From contig NZ_CP080544.1 in NCBI RefSeq assembly GCF_019551435.1, forward strand, positions 806,001-870,000: a stretch of 64,000 nt of DNA, written 5' to 3'. This document shows, piece after piece, positions 1 to 9,294 of this stretch. The position numbers and the translations under genes are program-made. This DNA comes from Lysobacter soyae (GTDB lineage Bacteria; Pseudomonadota; Gammaproteobacteria; Xanthomonadales; Xanthomonadaceae). The notes beneath the pieces were generated by a model that was not told the origin of the DNA, ran no database searches, and saw only the letters and a list, made by a program, of their open reading frames with translations. Each line of letters starts with the position of its first letter. The first letter of the stretch is position 1.

Positions 1-143
1 TCGCAGACGTACCCGCGGTCTTTGTCGGCGACAAGCTTGCCGCAAAAATTCCGATGAGGCTGGTGCATTCCATTGCCGCGGCGATTTTTGCGCTTTTGGG
101 TCTGGCCACACTGTTTGGGGCCGGTGCAAAGCTCGGTTTCTGA
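1..143 (+). CDS. GDT1/TMEM165 (UPF0016) family transporter, C-terminal fragment
   Basis: Only the last 46 codons are in the window; the reading frame is open from base 3 to the TGA at 141-143. The fragment has the signature VFVGDKLAAKIP followed by a hydrophobic helix (IAAAIFALLGLATLFGAG), which matches the last transmembrane helix of the second half of the UPF0016/GDT1 fold. Members are inner-membrane Mn2+/Ca2+ exporters in bacteria and eukaryotes. The E-x-G-D motif of the second repeat is partly visible as VGDK. Family is inferred from this short tail only; the metal transported cannot be judged. It is followed at once by a strong hairpin terminator. Confidence 0.7.
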   Translation, partial: ADVPAVFVGDKLAAKIPMRLVHSIAAAIFALLGLATLFGAGAKLGF

Positions 144-153
144 CGACGCATAA

Positions 154-188
154 AAAACGCCCGGCGATGCATGCCGGGCGTTTTGTCT
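154..188. terminator. Bidirectional intrinsic terminator
   Basis: A 12-bp perfect stem (AAAACGCCCGGC at 154-165 with its complement at 173-184) encloses a 7-base loop, with an A-run on one side and a T-run on the other. It lies between the end of the transporter gene on the plus strand and the end of the OmpA-domain lipoprotein on the minus strand and can serve both. Confidence 0.9.
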
Positions 189-209
189 TTCACCGATCGG
201 TCGGAACGA

Positions 210-890
210 TCAGGCGCCGTTGTTGACCGGAATCAGGCGGATTTCGACGCGACGGTTCTTGGCGCGGCCCGCATCGGTGGTGTTGTCGGCCACCGGGTAT
301 TGGTAGTTGTAGCCGTGCATTTCCATACGCACCGACTGCACACCTTGACCGGCCAGATAGTTACCGACCGCTTGTGCGCGACCTTCCGACACCTTCTGGT
401 TGGCTGCAAGCGAACCGACGTTGTCGGTGTGTCCATTGATCTCAACGATCGTTTGGTTGTATTCCTTGATCGTGCTGGCAATGTTGTTCAGTGCCGGATA
501 GAACTGCGGTTTCACTTCGGTCTTGTTGAAGTCGAAGGTCACGCCGTCCGGCAAGTTGAGCTTGATGACATCGCCATCGCGCTGCACGTCAACGCCGGTG
601 CCGGCGGTCTGACGACGCAGCTCGGCTTCCTGACGATCTTGGTACGCACCGATACCCGCACCGGCGAGGCCACCGATACCGGCACCGACCATTGCGCGTT
701 GGCGGCGCTCGGTCGCGTCTTTACCGGACAGGAGACCGGCGACTGCGCCGATGCTCGCGCCGATCAAGGCGCCGTTGCGGGTGCGGTTCGGATCATTCGG
801 ATCATTGGTCTGGCCGGTGTAGGTGGCACAGCCGGCAAGCATGGTGGCCGCAACTGCGGCGGCGATGGCGCTCTTGGTCAATACGTTCAT
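210..890 (-). CDS. OmpA-family lipoprotein with glycine-zipper segment
   Basis: 226 aa. The start at 890 is chosen because AGGAGGAAGG precedes it and the product then begins with a lipoprotein signal peptide ending in the lipobox LAGC (Cys20). After a short linker comes a glycine-rich segment (ALIGASIGAVAGLLSG, then GAGIGGLAGAGIGAY, about residues 43-85), the glycine-zipper found in many outer-membrane lipoproteins. The C-terminal half (about 110-220) is an OmpA domain that binds peptidoglycan, with the motifs INGHTDNVGS and AKNRRVEI. It is probably anchored in the outer membrane and tethers it to the wall. It stands alone, divergent from the small lipoprotein gene next door, with a 172-base shared upstream region. 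Confidence 0.9.
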   Translation of the reverse strand: MNVLTKSAIAAAVAATMLAGCATYTGQTNDPNDPNRTRNGALIGASIGAVAGLLSGKDATERRQRAMVGAGIGGLAGAGIGAYQDRQEAELRRQTAGTGVDVQRDGDVIKLNLPDGVTFDFNKTEVKPQFYPALNNIASTIKEYNQTIVEINGHTDNVGSLAANQKVSEGRAQAVGNYLAGQGVQSVRMEMHGYNYQYPVADNTTDAGRAKNRRVEIRLIPVNNGA

Positions 891-1062
891 GGGGTCCTTC
901 CTCCTGAAAAATCGGGAACGTGCGGGAAAACTGGAGACTAGAGCCCGTTGCTTTGCCTGAACGTGAATGGTCGGCATTGGTTCAGGCAGCGGCGGCAATC
1001 GTCACGGACGCGTGAAGGACGTTTCAATACACTTGAGGACACACTTTTTGGAGTTGTCGGTG

Positions 1063-1473
1063 ATGAACATCAAACAGCTGATGCCCATCTCGTTCGCCGC
1101 CATCGCGCTGTCATTGGGCGCTTGTGCCACCACGGGCGGTGGAAGCGATGCCAGCCACTTGGCGGCGTATACCCCTTACTTGCAGCCTGCGGTGAAGTCG
1201 ATTCGCTACACCCAAGCGCGCAACTGGGAAAAAATCACCGATCAACATGTGTTGTTGGAAACGCGCCCGAATGAGCAATATCTTTTGAAGCTCGATGGTC
1301 CCTGTCTTCAATTTTCGAATGGCTCACCCAGCTTGATTGTGGATGCGCATATGACGGGCATGCTGTCTGCAGGCACTGACCGTATCGGCACGATGGATTC
1401 GCGCATTACCTGCTTGATTCGTGAGATCCGACCCCTCGATTACGCCGCGATGCAGGCCGGCAAAGGAAGCTGA
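1063..1473 (+). CDS. Small lipoprotein, DUF6491-like
   Basis: 136 aa. The start at 1063 gives a signal peptide with the lipobox SLGAC (Cys19). The mature part contains the sequence TRPNEQYLLKLDGPC and ends with a CLIREIRPLDYAAM motif. I recognise these as features of a small Lysobacterales family of unknown function (DUF6491, from memory). Two further cysteines (in GPC and TCLIRE) could form a disulphide. Function unknown. It faces yggX tail to tail with no gap. Confidence 0.75.
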   Translation: MNIKQLMPISFAAIALSLGACATTGGGSDASHLAAYTPYLQPAVKSIRYTQARNWEKITDQHVLLETRPNEQYLLKLDGPCLQFSNGSPSLIVDAHMTGMLSAGTDRIGTMDSRITCLIREIRPLDYAAMQAGKGS

Positions 1474-1743
1474 TCAAGCTTCCGGGGTAAAGCCTTGGGG
1501 TTTTTCCGCGCCGCCGCCAAACAGGAACTTCGTCATCTCGGCTTCGAGAAATGCGCGATGTTTCGGATCCATGGGCGACAACCGGTTTTCGTTGATCAGC
1601 ATGGTTTGATGGGTCAACCACGCGGCCCACGCGGCTTTTCCGATATGGGCGAACACGCGTTTGCCCATGTCGCCCGGCCAAGGAACGAAATCCAATCCTT
1701 CGGTTTCGGTCTTCGAATATTCGCAATAGACAGTCCGGCTCAT
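1474..1743 (-). CDS. yggX: Fe(2+)-trafficking protein YggX
   Basis: 89 aa, the usual length of the family. It begins [19 protein letters not shown], with the conserved Cys7 and the family's characteristic glycine/phenylalanine positions, and contains [17 protein letters not shown], the helical core. YggX is a cytoplasmic protein linked to iron trafficking and protection of Fe-S enzymes from oxidative damage. Its ATG overlaps the mutY stop (ATGA), so the two are translationally coupled. The pairing mutY-yggX is widespread in Gammaproteobacteria, and MutY itself is an Fe-S enzyme. Confidence 0.96.
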   Translation of the reverse strand: MSRTVYCEYSKTETEGLDFVPWPGDMGKRVFAHIGKAAWAAWLTHQTMLINENRLSPMDPKHRAFLEAEMTKFLFGGGAEKPQGFTPEA

Positions 1744-2792
1744 CGATCAGTCTCCAACAATTTTCTGATAGGTGCGGGCATGCCCAATGTCGAAAGTGTA
1801 TCGGCATCTGCCCATGTTGACGGCAGATCTTCACGCACACGCTGGGGTTTTCGCGTCACCACGGCATGCACCGGCGTGATCTCGAGTTTGAAATGCGTGA
1901 ACACGTGGCGGAAAGCGGGCAGCTCGCGTGCTTCTTGAATCCCTTGTTCGGCAAGCCATGCGTTTGCGTCGGCCACATCATCGAACTGCGGCAAGCTCCA
2001 AAGCGAACCCCAAATCCCCGTTTCAGGGCGTTTTTTCAGGAAATGTGCGCCGTCAGAATCTTGCAACCAAACCACTGCACACCGACGTTCGGGCACCGGC
2101 TTCTTAGGTTTTCTCGCGGGGATGTTTCCGGTGTTTCCGGTTTCATGCGCAACGCACAATTCATTGAGCGGGCAGGCCACACAGCGGGGTTTGCTGCGTG
2201 TGCAAAGCGTCGCGCCCAAATCCATAATCGCTTGTGTGTAATCAGCGACATCCGACGCAGGCATCAATGTCTCCGCCAACGACCATAGTCTTTTTTCCAC
2301 TGCCGGCTTTCCCGGCCAATCGCGTTCGCCGATCACACGCGTAAGCACGCGCTTGACGTTGCCATCCAGGATAGGGAACGGCTGGTTGAATGCTTGCGAC
2401 AAAATGGCACCGGCCGTACTGCGTCCGATGCCAGGCAAGGCGATCAACGCGGCAAAATTGTCCGGAATGGCGCCTCCGTGAATTTCCACGCAACGCTTGG
2501 CGGCCTTGTGCAAATTCCGGGCCCGGCTGTAATAACCGAGACCAGTCCACAATCCGAGGACTTGATCCTCCGGCGCATCGGCCAACGCTTGCACCGTGGG
2601 AAGCGCCGAAATAAAGCGCGAAAAATAGCCCAATACAGTGGAAACCTGGGTTTGCTGCAACATGATTTCCGACAGCCAAACATGATACGGACTGCGCGAA
2701 CGCGTCCACGGCAGATCATGGCGACCGTGTTTCGCGTACCAGTCCAACAGCGCCGGCGCGAAGCGCTCGCCGATGTCGTCAGTCTTGCTCAA
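1740..2792 (-). CDS. mutY: A/G-specific adenine glycosylase MutY
   Basis: 350 aa. MutY removes adenine mispaired with 8-oxoguanine or G in base excision repair. All key elements are visible: the catalytic Glu in [10 protein letters not shown] (near residue 43), the helix-hairpin-helix [13 protein letters not shown], the catalytic Asp in [12 protein letters not shown], and the [4Fe-4S] loop C-x6-C-x2-C-x5-C ([18 protein letters not shown]). The C-terminal NUDIX-like domain that reads 8-oxoG follows ([20 protein letters not shown] onward). It sits in the operon AsmA-like/mutY/yggX; its first codons overlap the end of the upstream gene by 14 bases. Confidence 0.97.
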   Translation of the reverse strand: MSKTDDIGERFAPALLDWYAKHGRHDLPWTRSRSPYHVWLSEIMLQQTQVSTVLGYFSRFISALPTVQALADAPEDQVLGLWTGLGYYSRARNLHKAAKRCVEIHGGAIPDNFAALIALPGIGRSTAGAILSQAFNQPFPILDGNVKRVLTRVIGERDWPGKPAVEKRLWSLAETLMPASDVADYTQAIMDLGATLCTRSKPRCVACPLNELCVAHETGNTGNIPARKPKKPVPERRCAVVWLQDSDGAHFLKKRPETGIWGSLWSLPQFDDVADANAWLAEQGIQEARELPAFRHVFTHFKLEITPVHAVVTRKPQRVREDLPSTWADADTLSTLGMPAPIRKLLETDR

Positions 2793-4035
2793 TGTTGATC
2801 TCGACGCCTTCCAGCCGGATATCGCCGATGTCCAAACGTTTTGCCTTCAGCCGTCCTTGCAGCGGTGGAATAGGCGTACCGCGATCGGAGACATGGGTCC
2901 AAGCCACCACGTCTTGTGCACGGAAACGACCGTCGAATTGCGCGTCCGGCCGGTCCAACGTCAGAGCGAGCGGTTCGGTCAGGCGCGTGTCGCCCTCATA
3001 CGCCAGCGTGAATGCCATCGGACCTGTATAGCGATTCAAAGGCGACGGCAGTGCGGGCCACGCCGAGGGCCATTGTGCGATTTGTCCGGACAGTGCCAGG
3101 TCCATCTCACTCCCGACATGCACTTTGCCGTTGGCATCGAGCTGTGGCACGCGCCCGTTGACGCGCAAAGCGACTTGCGCAGGTGAAAGTTGCAAGCCTT
3201 CGCTGTTCAACAACCAATCGCCATGAAGTCCGAGTGACATCGGTAGAACGTCGGTGCCCGTTCGATATTCGACGAAGGCGCCGAGGGTGCCGTTGCGCAT
3301 GCGGACGTCACCTTTTTCGAGCGACAAGATTCCCTTCAAACGCGGGCGCGTCGCCAGCGCCCAACCGCTGGTAAGCAACGAAGCACTGCCGTTAATGCCG
3401 ACGCCGGCGCCACTTGCAGGCCGTGACAGTGCAGCGCCCAAATCAAAGCGCATGCGCAAAGCATCATTGGTAAACAAACCCGCCAACGTGCCTTGTACAG
3501 GGGCTTGCATGGAAAATGCCGGCACTTGAATATCGAGGGACTCGACCCGCCAGCCGCGACCGATGACCGTTCCCCGCGTGACGGAGACGCCGCGCTTGAA
3601 ATCCGGGATCTCGGATTTGGTCTTCGGGCGCGTGTCTTGCCAAGCACGAAACGCCTGCAAATCTAGTACAGGCGCATCCAATTCAACCCGATCCAACACG
3701 AGAACCTGCCCGCGCGATCGCAAGGTCACCCATGGCAAGGCGATCTTGATTCTGTCTGCGGTCAGGACCGCGGTCTTTTGCCCCGGGCTACGCGCCGAGA
3801 CCTCCCGCAAAACGATATAAGGCGTTCCACGCCAGTTGATCTCGGTCTGACCTTTCGCTTGGATATCCAATCCGGTGGCTTGGCCGATCCGTTCCAGCAA
3901 CAGCGGCGTGAAATTTTCCGGCTTAAGCGCCAGATAGCTGACGAACAGAACTGCGGCAATCAGGACGATGAAAACGAGTGCAAACCACTTGAGCTTGCCG
4001 AGCTTGCGTCGTTCGGCTTGCGCGGGGGCATTCAC
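2779..4035 (-). CDS. AsmA-like membrane-anchored protein
   Basis: 418 aa. One N-terminal transmembrane helix (about residues 18-38) is followed by LLERIGQATGLDIQAKG, the N-terminal pattern of AsmA/TamB-type proteins, in which a membrane anchor leads into a long beta-rich periplasmic domain. Repeated short beta-strand patterns ending in D-x-x-x-L-D and VxxLDIQV fit this. AsmA-like proteins help lipid or outer-membrane homeostasis, probably as bridge-like lipid conduits; the exact role of this short member is unknown. The ATG overlaps the ftsY stop (ATGA) and the end overlaps mutY, so the gene is in the ftsY-mutY-yggX operon. Confidence 0.75.
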   Translation of the reverse strand: MNAPAQAERRKLGKLKWFALVFIVLIAAVLFVSYLALKPENFTPLLLERIGQATGLDIQAKGQTEINWRGTPYIVLREVSARSPGQKTAVLTADRIKIALPWVTLRSRGQVLVLDRVELDAPVLDLQAFRAWQDTRPKTKSEIPDFKRGVSVTRGTVIGRGWRVESLDIQVPAFSMQAPVQGTLAGLFTNDALRMRFDLGAALSRPASGAGVGINGSASLLTSGWALATRPRLKGILSLEKGDVRMRNGTLGAFVEYRTGTDVLPMSLGLHGDWLLNSEGLQLSPAQVALRVNGRVPQLDANGKVHVGSEMDLALSGQIAQWPSAWPALPSPLNRYTGPMAFTLAYEGDTRLTEPLALTLDRPDAQFDGRFRAQDVVAWTHVSDRGTPIPPLQGRLKAKRLDIGDIRLEGVEINIEQD

Positions 4036-5129
4036 TCGCTGATCGATTCCGGCAACAGCGCATCCACAAACGCGGCAGCGTCGAACACGCGTAAATCTTC
4101 TGGTCGTTCACCGATACCGGCATACCGGATCGGGATGCCGAACTCGCGTGCCAACGCGAAGACCACGCCGCCTTTTGCGGTGCCGTCGAGTTTGGTCACC
4201 ACCAAACCTGTGATCGGCACTTTCGCACTGAACGCACGGACTTGCGAAATTGCGTTCTGCCCTGTGGTGCCGTCAATCACCATCAAGGTTTCGTGCGGCA
4301 CATTCGGATCTTGTTTGCCCAACACGCGAACGATCTTGGACAGTTCGTCCATCAATCCGGCTTGGGTATGCAAGCGACCGGCGGTATCGGCAATCAGGAT
4401 TTGTGTGCCGCGTGACTTCGCTGCCTGATATGCGTCGAATGCCACGGCCGCGGCATCGGCATTTTGCCCTTGCGCAATCACTTGCACATTGTTGCGATCA
4501 CCCCAGGCTTGCAATTGCGCCACAGCGGCGGCGCGAAATGTATCGCCCGCGGCCAACATCAGGCTACGTTGTTCATCGCGGAATTTGCGTGCCAATTTGC
4601 CGATCGTCGTGGTCTTGCCGACGCCGTTCACGCCCACCGTGACAATCACGAAAGGCTTTGCGGTGCCGTCGATCAACAAGGGCTGGGCCACCGGTGCGAG
4701 CATCTCGATCAGGGATTGTCGAAGCGCCCGGAACAGACCCGATGCGTCGGCAAATTCGCGCTTGTTCATTCGGCGGCGCAGATCTTCGACCAAAGCGGTG
4801 GTCGCCGTCACGCCCACATCCGCGGTGATCAAAGCGGTTTCGATCTCATCGAGGAGTTCTTCATCCAGGGCCGGATTGCGTTTGAACAATCCGCCCAAGC
4901 TGCGAGCGATCGCACTGCCACCCAGCCGTTCACGCCAGCCGACTTTGCCGGCCGTGGCGGCGGGCGCGGCGTTGGCGTAGTCATCGACGACGGTTTGTTC
5001 GATCATCCCCGTCGCATCGGTCGGTGCGGAAGATGCGGGAATTTCAGCAGAGGCCTGCGCTTCGATCGGCGCGGTAGTTTGGGCGATATCGGCCGTTTCA
5101 GGCTTTTTGCGGCGGAACCAACTGACCAT
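4032..5129 (-). CDS. ftsY: Signal recognition particle receptor FtsY
   Basis: 365 aa with the start at 5129 (MVSWFRRKK), the normal start in relatives; the frame stays open further upstream but crosses into the divergent rsmD leader. An acidic A domain (about 1-70, rich in E, A and T) precedes the NG domain. GTPase motifs are GVNGVGKTTTIGKLA (P loop), DTFRAAA, LIADTAGRLH and VTKLDGTAKGG. FtsY docks ribosome-nascent chain-SRP complexes at the inner membrane for co-translational insertion. Usually ftsY is linked to ftsE/X; here it is linked to an AsmA-like gene and mutY. Confidence 0.98.
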   Translation of the reverse strand: MVSWFRRKKPETADIAQTTAPIEAQASAEIPASSAPTDATGMIEQTVVDDYANAAPAATAGKVGWRERLGGSAIARSLGGLFKRNPALDEELLDEIETALITADVGVTATTALVEDLRRRMNKREFADASGLFRALRQSLIEMLAPVAQPLLIDGTAKPFVIVTVGVNGVGKTTTIGKLARKFRDEQRSLMLAAGDTFRAAAVAQLQAWGDRNNVQVIAQGQNADAAAVAFDAYQAAKSRGTQILIADTAGRLHTQAGLMDELSKIVRVLGKQDPNVPHETLMVIDGTTGQNAISQVRAFSAKVPITGLVVTKLDGTAKGGVVFALAREFGIPIRYAGIGERPEDLRVFDAAAFVDALLPESISE

Positions 5130-5187
5130 GGGTACGCGAATGCGGGACAATGGTCTGCATGGTAACACTGGACACTGAATCGACCCC

Positions 5188-5769
5188 ATGAAAACGAGGC
5201 AGCTCGCGCCGTCCGGACAAGTGCGGATCATCGGCGGGAAATGGCGCAACACGCGCCTGTCGGTGCCATCCGTCGACGGCTTGCGTCCGAGTTCGGACCG
5301 GATGCGGGAAACGCTCTTCAATTGGCTGCAGCCGGTCTTGCCGGGCGCCGTAGTGGTGGATGCGTTTGCGGGCACCGGCGCGCTGGGTCTGGAGGCTCTG
5401 TCACGCGGTGCCGCGTCGGTGGTCATGATCGAGCGCGATAGCGGCTTGCATGCCAATTTGAAAGCTGTGCTCGGCAAGCTCCAAGGCGGTGAGGCCGCGA
5501 AGTTGCTTTTGGGTGATGCCCTGCAGTGTCTGACCCGACAAAGTCCGGCCGCGTTTGACCTGGCTTTCATCGATCCGCCATTTGCGGCGGGCTTGTGGTC
5601 ACAGCTTTGGCCGTTGCTGGACGTTTGCCTGAAACCCGACGCGTGGCTCTATGTGGAGTCGCCGCCGGATGCGGCGGATGCCGTTCCGCCTTCCCATTGG
5701 CAGCTGCATCGGGAAATGTCCACCAAGGACGCCTGCGGTCGCCTTTACCGGCGAACGGGCGCGAGTTGA
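5188..5769 (+). CDS. rsmD: 16S rRNA (guanine(966)-N(2))-methyltransferase RsmD
   Basis: 193 aa. It starts QVRIIGGKWRNTRL and contains GLRPSSDRMRETLFNWL, both RsmD hallmarks. The SAM-binding motif is VVDAFAGTGALGLEALSRGA and the N-methyltransferase catalytic motif is FIDPPF (the family's D-P-P-F). It methylates G966 of 16S rRNA in the assembled small subunit. It is divergent from ftsY with 58 bases between them and runs into coaD, the common rsmD-coaD pairing. Confidence 0.97.
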   Translation: MKTRQLAPSGQVRIIGGKWRNTRLSVPSVDGLRPSSDRMRETLFNWLQPVLPGAVVVDAFAGTGALGLEALSRGAASVVMIERDSGLHANLKAVLGKLQGGEAAKLLLGDALQCLTRQSPAAFDLAFIDPPFAAGLWSQLWPLLDVCLKPDAWLYVESPPDAADAVPPSHWQLHREMSTKDACGRLYRRTGAS

Positions 5770-6609
<840 letters not shown>

Positions 6610-6611
6610 CA

Positions 6612-8333
6612 GTGTTGAAACACGCTCGACGCATTTTCAGTGCCGTGCTTTTGTGTGCGCTCTACACGCCGGTGTTTGCGGCGTCCGCACCTTCAAAGAA
6701 GCCGCCGATGGTCAAGCCGCAAGGCACCGTCATCGCCTCCGCGCATGCCTTGGCGACCGACGCGGGATTCGAAGTGATTGCCAAAGGTGGCAATGCGTTC
6801 GACGCCGCCGTGGCAGTGTCCGCGGCGCTCTCAGTTGTCGAGCCGGTCAGCTCGGGACTCGGCGGGGGTGGTTTCTTTCTTTTGCACGACGCAAAGACCG
6901 GCAAAGACTATTTCATTGATGCGCGCGAAACCTCACCGGCATCCGCTACGCCGGAGAAATTTTTGGATGCAAAGGGCAACCTGGACACCGGCAAATCGCA
7001 AGACGGCCCTTGGTCGGCAGGTATTCCGGGTTTGCCCGCCGCATTGGTGTATGTGTCGCAGAAATACGGCCGGCTGCCGCTGAAAACGAGCTTGGCACCA
7101 GCCATTCGTTTGGCGCGCAACGGCTTTCCCATGTATGCCCGTTTGGCCAATGCCTTGCAGGAACGACGCGATGTGATCGGCCGGTTTCCGGGATCTCGCG
7201 CTATTTTCATGCCGGGTGGCAAATCGCTCACAACCGGCGACCTGCTGATTCAAACCGATCTCGCCGATACGCTGCAATTGATCGCTGACAAAGGATTCGA
7301 CGGCTTTTACAAAGGTCGCGTTGCTCGCCAAATCCTTGATGCGGTGAAGCAAGAGGGCGGGCATTGGACAGCAGAGGAATTGTCGTCCTATCGGGTCAAA
7401 GAACGCGAGCCGATTCGTTTTAATTACCGCGGTTGGCAATTGGTGACGGCACCGCCGCCGTCATCGGGTGGCATTGCACTGGCGGAAATTCTGCAGTTGC
7501 TCGAACCATGGGATATCAAGGCAATGTCTGCGGCGAAGCGGACCCACTTGGTTGTCGAATCGATGCGTCGTGCTTATCACGATCGCACCTTCTACTTGGG
7601 TGACCCTGATTTCGTTCAAGTGCCGCAGAAGACTTTGTTGAGCCCCGATTATGCGGACGGCCTTCGCACCACGATTAATCCGTCGAAGGCGACTCCGAGC
7701 TTGTTGTTCCCCAACGAACCCACGCCGTTCGAACACGAGGAAACCACGCATTTCTCGATCATTGATGCGCAAGGCAATAAAGTCGGCGTCACGCAAACGG
7801 TCAACTTGGAGTTCGGCTCGGGATTCATTCCGCCGGGCACCGGCGTGTTGTTGAACGATGAAATGGACGACTTCGCGCTGAAAGCCGGTACGCCGAACGC
7901 GTTCGGTGTGATCGGTTATGCCGCCAATGCGCCGAAACCCGGCAAGCGCATGTTGAGCTCGATGTCTCCGACATTCATGTCCAGGCCCGGTCAGGAAGTT
8001 GTGATTGGAACGCCAGGCGGCAGCCGCATCATCACCATGGTCTTGCTCGGCATTTTGGGCTATGACGCCGGTCTGACACCCCAGCAAGTGGCTGCATTGC
8101 CGCGCTACCACCACCAATGGCTGCCCGACGAAATTTCAATTGAAAAGAATGCGTTGGATGCCGAAACCATCAAAGCCTTGGAAGCGATGGGTCACGTGGT
8201 CAAACCGCGGTCTTCGACGTGGGGCAACATGCAAACGGTGGATTGGAATACGCGCACGGGCGAAGTGCGCGGCGGTACCGATCCGCGCAATCCGGTCGGT
8301 AAAACCGCGGTGCATGGCGCATCATCACCTTGA
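6612..8333 (+). CDS. ggt: Gamma-glutamyltransferase (gamma-glutamyltranspeptidase)
   Basis: 573 aa. The GTG at 6612 is preferred over the in-frame GTG at 6606 because AGGAG then sits eight bases upstream. A signal peptide (to about residue 24, PVFAA) exports the enzyme to the periplasm. It is made as a proenzyme that cleaves itself before the conserved Thr of THFSIIDAQGN; that Thr is the nucleophile of the small subunit. Also present are SSGLGGGGF near the N terminus, the substrate-binding segment GSGFIPPGTGVLLNDEMDDF and LSSMSPT. It hydrolyses or transfers gamma-glutamyl groups of glutathione and related compounds. Confidence 0.96.
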   Translation: MLKHARRIFSAVLLCALYTPVFAASAPSKKPPMVKPQGTVIASAHALATDAGFEVIAKGGNAFDAAVAVSAALSVVEPVSSGLGGGGFFLLHDAKTGKDYFIDARETSPASATPEKFLDAKGNLDTGKSQDGPWSAGIPGLPAALVYVSQKYGRLPLKTSLAPAIRLARNGFPMYARLANALQERRDVIGRFPGSRAIFMPGGKSLTTGDLLIQTDLADTLQLIADKGFDGFYKGRVARQILDAVKQEGGHWTAEELSSYRVKEREPIRFNYRGWQLVTAPPPSSGGIALAEILQLLEPWDIKAMSAAKRTHLVVESMRRAYHDRTFYLGDPDFVQVPQKTLLSPDYADGLRTTINPSKATPSLLFPNEPTPFEHEETTHFSIIDAQGNKVGVTQTVNLEFGSGFIPPGTGVLLNDEMDDFALKAGTPNAFGVIGYAANAPKPGKRMLSSMSPTFMSRPGQEVVIGTPGGSRIITMVLLGILGYDAGLTPQQVAALPRYHHQWLPDEISIEKNALDAETIKALEAMGHVVKPRSSTWGNMQTVDWNTRTGEVRGGTDPRNPVGKTAVHGASSP

Positions 8334-8367
8334 CCCGCTTTTACAACGCTGCGCGTAAACTCCAAGC

Positions 8368-9255
8368 ATGAAACTTTGGTCGATTCTGGGTAATTCGCAA
8401 CGGCTCGATGGCGGCGCGATGTTCGGCAATGCGCCGCGCGCGATGTGGCAGTCGTGGTCCGAACCCGATAGGGAAAATCGCATCGACTTGGCTTGCCGCG
8501 CCTTGCTTGCATCTCCCTTGAACGGCAAGACGGTGTTGTTTGAAACCGGTATCGGTGCGTTTTTCGAACCCAAGCTGCGTGAGCGCTATGGCGTTCAAGA
8601 ATCCGATCACGTGTTGTTGGATTCGTTGGCCAAGGCGGGGTTCTCGCACGAAGACATTGACGTCGTGGTCATTTCACATTTGCACTTTGATCATGCCGGC
8701 GGCTTGCTGAAAGCTTGGTCTGAGTGCGGGGCGGCCGAGCTCTTGTTTCCAAATGCCACCTTTGTGATCGGCAAGCAGGCATGGGAACGCGCGCTTCATC
8801 CGCATCCGCGTGATCGTGCGAGTTTCATTCCCGAGCTGCAACCGCTGCTGGAAGCCAGCGGCCGTTTGCAGCTGGTGGAGGGCGATCACTGCGAAGCCTT
8901 GGGCGAATCTGTTCGCTTCCATTACAGCGACGGGCATACACCGGGACTCATGCTGGCGGAAATCGTCGGCGCCGAAGCCTCGGATGGCAGCCGTCATGGC
9001 GGTTTGGTGTTCTGTGCGGATTTGATTCCCGGTCGTCCCTGGGTGCATGTGCCGATCACCATGGGCTATGACCGCAATGCGGAGCTGCTGATTGACGAGA
9101 AACGCGCGTTTCTTGAAGACAAGCTCGCCCGAAACGTGCATTTGTTTTTCACCCATGATCCCGGCTGCGCGTTGGCGCAGGTGCAAAAGAATGACAAGGG
9201 CAAGTTCGGAACGACACACGAAGTCGCCGAATTGCACGCACGCGCACTGCAATAA
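8368..9255 (+). CDS. MBL-fold metallo-hydrolase
   Basis: 295 aa with no signal peptide. The metal site HLHFDHAGG (H-x-H-x-D-H) lies near residue 110; a later Asp is in [13 protein letters not shown] and further His residues in DGHTPGLM and FFTHDPGC. This set matches the metallo-beta-lactamase fold of the quinolone/lactone hydrolase type, with two metal ions. The substrate is not evident; lactonase-like or thioesterase-like hydrolysis is possible. It follows ggt by 34 bases and ends at a terminator, so it may share the ggt transcript. Confidence 0.85.
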   Translation: MKLWSILGNSQRLDGGAMFGNAPRAMWQSWSEPDRENRIDLACRALLASPLNGKTVLFETGIGAFFEPKLRERYGVQESDHVLLDSLAKAGFSHEDIDVVVISHLHFDHAGGLLKAWSECGAAELLFPNATFVIGKQAWERALHPHPRDRASFIPELQPLLEASGRLQLVEGDHCEALGESVRFHYSDGHTPGLMLAEIVGAEASDGSRHGGLVFCADLIPGRPWVHVPITMGYDRNAELLIDEKRAFLEDKLARNVHLFFTHDPGCALAQVQKNDKGKFGTTHEVAELHARALQ

Positions 9256-9288
9256 AAAAAGCGCCGCTTTCGCGGCGTTTTCTTTTGG
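9254..9288. terminator. Bidirectional intrinsic terminator
   Basis: CGCCGC at 9262-9267 pairs with GCGGCG at 9272-9277 around a TTTC loop, with A-run and T-run flanks that extend the stem. It lies between the convergent MBL hydrolase and aminotransferase genes. Confidence 0.85.
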
Positions 9289-9294
9289 TATCAA